This document shows positions 61,165 through 64,000 of a stretch of 64,000 nucleotides of DNA, piece by piece. Under the pieces are notes generated by a model, which ran no database searches, had not been told where the DNA came from, and worked only from the letters and a program-made list of their open reading frames with translations. The stretch comes from Dryas octopetala (Eukaryota > Streptophyta > Magnoliopsida > Rosales > Rosaceae). Both the position numbers and the translations under genes were made by a program. The stretch covers positions 21,612,835 to 21,676,834 of the forward strand of contig OY992832.1 in the NCBI GenBank assembly GCA_963921425.1, read 5' to 3'. The first letter of the stretch is position 1. Every line of letters starts with the position of its first letter.

Positions 61165-61502
61165 TGTTGAATACTGATGTAAAATGATAAAAACAGAGAA
61201 AGGAAATTGGGAGAGAAGAGAGCAAGAAGGAGGCACAGCATATGCGTGATGCTCACACTAAGCCAGCCACTAACAAAAATCATTATATCAAGGCATGTCC
61301 ATGTAAGGACAAGAAAACGGTTACAAAGCAAATGAGGTGGAGTGACTGTGATCACATCATCACCATTCATGCATCTGTCCTATAAGACAGTGCCAACTGT
61401 CAAAAAAATTAATACAACCATTTGTAACTAATTAACTAACTTGATCTTGAATTAAAGCAGCTACTTAAGAAAGGAATTCAATTAGAATCCTTAATTCCAA
61501 CA
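61165..61502 (-). repeat. 5' LTR of the Copia element
   Basis: 338 bp, next to the tRNA-Met primer site. The element's promoter should lie here on the minus strand; I did not fix a TATA box. Confidence 0.96.
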
Positions 61503-62050
61503 TAAACTATTCAACCTAAGATCTTTCAAATGTTCATATTTGCTTGTTACAGTTGGAAACAACAAACAGTGGCTATCGTGATCCAAGTTGCAATATTGTA
61601 TTCAATTTTGCAGTCCCATAATCCCATCAGGACTTCAATGCCGATTGAGATCGATTTATAATCTGTCTCTTATTTGGACAAATTGGTAAATTCCCAACTT
61701 TTTTAATCACCGGCCTAAGTAGGATAGTTTTGATTAGTGAATAACACAGTAAGACAGAAGGAGAGAAACAAACTGGAACCTTTTTCTTCTTTTTTTGGTA
61801 TGAGTGATAAATTGGAAGTGTTAATTAGCAGCCATGAACAACCAGACGAGATAAATCGGCTTGTGTTTTGGCTGACGAAGTCATTAGAAAAATAAATAAA
61901 TTAGTATGTTTTACAACACATGAGATTGGTGTTGTTTGCTCTAAACACGCCAGTTAATTTAGAGCAAACAATAAAAACTTTTGAAGTCATAAAGAAAAGT
62001 AAGTTTGTTTGTTTTTAAATTTTAAGGGATGAAATTCTTAACATATTTAA
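61503..62050. other. No gene seen
   Basis: AT-rich flank after the Copia target duplication. No supported feature. Confidence 0.55.
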
Positions 62051-63252
62051 GAGCCGTTTGAAACTGGTTTTAGAATTGTCAAAAGCTCTTTCAGATTAGT
62101 AGAAGCATTTTTTGTAGTATTTGATAAAAATAAATAAAATTACTTTTGGGTTATAAAAGCGTTTTTAAATAAAAATATTTTTGCATGAACTACTTTAGAA
62201 TTTTTATAAAAGGTACTGCTATTTAGTCCCAATTAATTCATCAATAGCCTCAACAATTTAATAAATATATATTTCTTATTTTATCCTTATATAAATTGAC
62301 AAACAAAAATATATTAGTTATTACAAAAAAAAAAAAAATCACCCAAGATGATTTCTATACCCAACCATGTAGTACCTCTCTTCCTCTCCCTCCTTTCCCA
62401 ATTTGCAGAACCATTAATTGACCCTCTAATTAGACCTCCATGTTGGGTGGTGGTCTGACCTCCACCAAAGCCAAGTTTACTTGTCCCAATTCAAATTTTA
62501 TTGAGTTGGAGTAGTCTGTTGAGCTCATTAGCTTGGTCGGGTTGAGTGAAATCCAATAAATAACTTTGTTCCAATTAATTCCCACCCAAATCTAGCCTTA
62601 TAATGGATTTCCAACTTTTTCAATTGAATACAATTGAAGTTGGCAATACTAGAAAAATTGAGAAACACACATAACATAATTCTAAACTACAAAAAATCCT
62701 TGTGGCACAATTTACAGATATTCTTACAAGAAGTACAAAACCCTTTTTACTTTTTTCCTTCTTTTGTTGTTGACTAAAATTGAAGAAGATAAGCTTTTGT
62801 GGCATGCTTTTGGCCCCCTATCAAGAAAGTGGCAGAGGCTACCTCAGATGCCCAACGTAATTTATGAAGAAGAATCTAGTAAGACTTGATGATACGAATT
62901 GCAGGGGCCGCGGCTGCAGGGGGCTGAATCCGGTGGTGATGTCGTTGGGGTTGGGAGGTGGTGGTGATGGTGTTGGATGTTTTTGTTGGGTATAGAGAGG
63001 AGAATATGTGAGATGTAGTGTTGAGTTTTAATAAGGGTATTTTAGAAAATTTATTGGGTATATTAATAAATTTTTATAATTTCTAATTTTTAGTTGGGTG
63101 TTGAAAGTGTGTTGGGACTATTAATTAAAAAATTAGATCCGAATAGCGTCACCCTTTTATAAAATATATTTGTTCTTCATAACAGAAGCACTTCTAATAA
63201 AAGCGCTACTAAATAAAAACGTTTTCAAAAAACAGTATCAAACAGACCATAA
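62051..63252. mobile_element. MITE, family 2, interrupted copy
   Basis: Left end GAGCCGTTTGAAACTGG; right end reversed GGTCTGTTTGATACTG. The outer parts (62051-62211 and 63165-63252) align with the 293-bp copy at 49246-49538. The middle is a separate element, described next. Confidence 0.7.
62212..63154. mobile_element. Mutator-like non-autonomous element nested in a MITE
   Basis: Ends GGTACTGCTATTTAGTCCCA and, reversed, GGGTGACGCTATTCGGATCT. Ten-bp duplication TTTTATAAAA at 62202-62211 and 63155-63164. A one-ended relative lies at 6525-6720. The interior (62340-62990) includes CCTCTCTTCCTCTCCCTCC and a GGTGGTGGTGATGGTG tract but no transposase; it could include captured host sequence. Confidence 0.8.
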
Positions 63253-63371
63253 ATGTAATTTATTTTTATCTTTTCTCACTACTTGGGTAAACTTCAATTT
63301 AAAAATAAAGACATATCATCATATATATTTTTCTTATCTAAAAAACATGTAAGTACTTTTTTCATGATTAT

Positions 63372-64000
63372 AAGGCTCGGTTTGGGATTGCGGTGAAGGA
63401 CCCAAAAGCTGCTGTGGATAACAATTTTTAATCACCTACAGCAGTTTTGGTGTGTTGGTAAAAAAAAAAAAAAAAAAACTGTTTTTCTCCACAATTCTCA
63501 AATCCCCACAACAAAAACAGAAAGCAGATTTCTAGGTGCTTTTGAAAGTTGCAGTGACTCACAGCAACAATGAATATTTTATTTTACCCATAATACCCTC
63601 ATTAATTTCTATAATTTTTATTTGTTTATTTTAAATTAAAAAATATGTCAATTGTTAGTTATATTTTATATTGTGATGATTAATTATGATATTTTATTTA
63701 TACGATTAAAATTATAATATACCTAAAAAAATAATAGGCATACTTATTTCATAATGTTGTTCTTAGAAAAATTAATGCTAATAAAAATTTGTAGTCAAAA
63801 ATTTCAAAAACAAGTAAAAAAACATTTTATTTTTACCAAACAAATAAGTGAAATGCACTTTCAGCATCATGTCCATTTTCGTAATTATACACAGTCACAG
63901 CATTTTTATATTAACATTTACCAAACACTTTGATACTGTTTTTTGCACTCACAGCACTTTTGAAAACATAGTTTACCAAACACTTAACTGTTTTACTTTA
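63372..64000. mobile_element. MITE, family 1, longer copy, cut by the window end
   Basis: Starts TAAGGCTCGGTTTGGGATTG and runs past AAAGCTGCTGTGGATAACAA, CACAGCAACAATGAATATTT and ACAGCACTTTTGAAAACATA to the window edge. By comparison with the 8484 copy (inverted), only a few tens of bases of its far end are missing. It keeps about 230 bp of interior that the other copy has lost. Confidence 0.75.

Larger units (their letters stand above)
56580..61502 (-). mobile_element. Nearly intact, young Ty1/Copia retrotransposon
   Basis: LTRs of 338 bp at 56580-56917 (3') and 61165-61502 (5') both run TGTTG...CAACA. By eye they differ at two positions: CACACTGAGCC versus CACACTAAGCC, and AATTATAATCC versus AATTAGAATCC. 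Target duplication TAAAC at 56575-56579 and 61503-61507. On the minus strand the primer site TGGTATCAGAGC (61164-61153) directly follows the 5' LTR, and a purine tract CCTTAGAAGGGAG (56930-56918) directly precedes the 3' LTR. Length 4923 bp. Protease-integrase-RT order is that of Copia. LTR similarity indicates recent insertion. Confidence 0.97.

Overview
The window reads as nuclear DNA of a flowering plant, most likely a woody eudicot. Support: GT-AG introns, a RuvB-like helicase and an SDS22-type leucine-rich-repeat (LRR) protein with plant gene structures, a Bet v 1/MLP gene with the family's phase-1 intron, a nuclear tRNA-Cys, WNK kinase and F-box genes, and dense plant transposons. A UGT88-type glycosyltransferase remnant would suit Rosaceae, but that is a weak inference.

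Layout. 0.5-2.5 kb holds three gene or transposase relics: an LRR receptor, a chloroplast MscS-like channel and a MULE PB1-like domain. 3.0-4.7 kb is an intronless WNK kinase gene (minus). 5.0-6.4 kb is a tandem duplication with an insertion in one copy. 7.1-8.4 kb is a two-exon MLP gene. 8.5-11 kb has small transposons and a broken UGT gene (minus). 13.4-18.5 kb is a complete 12-exon RuvB-like 1 gene and 20.6-27.6 kb a complete 10-exon LRR gene (both plus), separated by tRNA-Cys(GCA) on the minus strand. 33.1-34.2 kb is a single-exon F-box gene (minus). From 28.8 kb onward almost everything else is mobile DNA.

The mobile DNA can be resolved to the base in many places. A 4.56-kb Mutator-like element (34465-39027) has long inverted ends, an 8-bp target duplication and a broken transposase, and carries a three-LTR TRIM with its own 5-bp duplication. 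An intact-looking Ty1/Copia element (56580-61502, minus) has 338-bp LTRs differing at two positions, a 5-bp duplication and one in-frame stop. An older Copia copy (51768-56110, plus) is heavily decayed and carries a hAT-like insertion. Six short inverted-repeat elements (28865, 29943, 44019, 46494, 47282, 62212) have 9- or 10-bp duplications of Mutator type, and one at 47869 has an exact 8-bp duplication of hAT type.

Two features stand out. First, the window contains paralogous empty sites for several of its own insertions (copies at 28.8-31.5 and 46.1-47.2 kb, 62.1 and 49.2 kb, 5.0 and 5.9 kb), so boundaries can be checked internally. Second, three small elements share internal arrays of a TTCGG...CCGAA motif although they belong to two different terminal-repeat families. 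The working genes look unrelated to each other in pathway; I see no operon-like or cluster logic.
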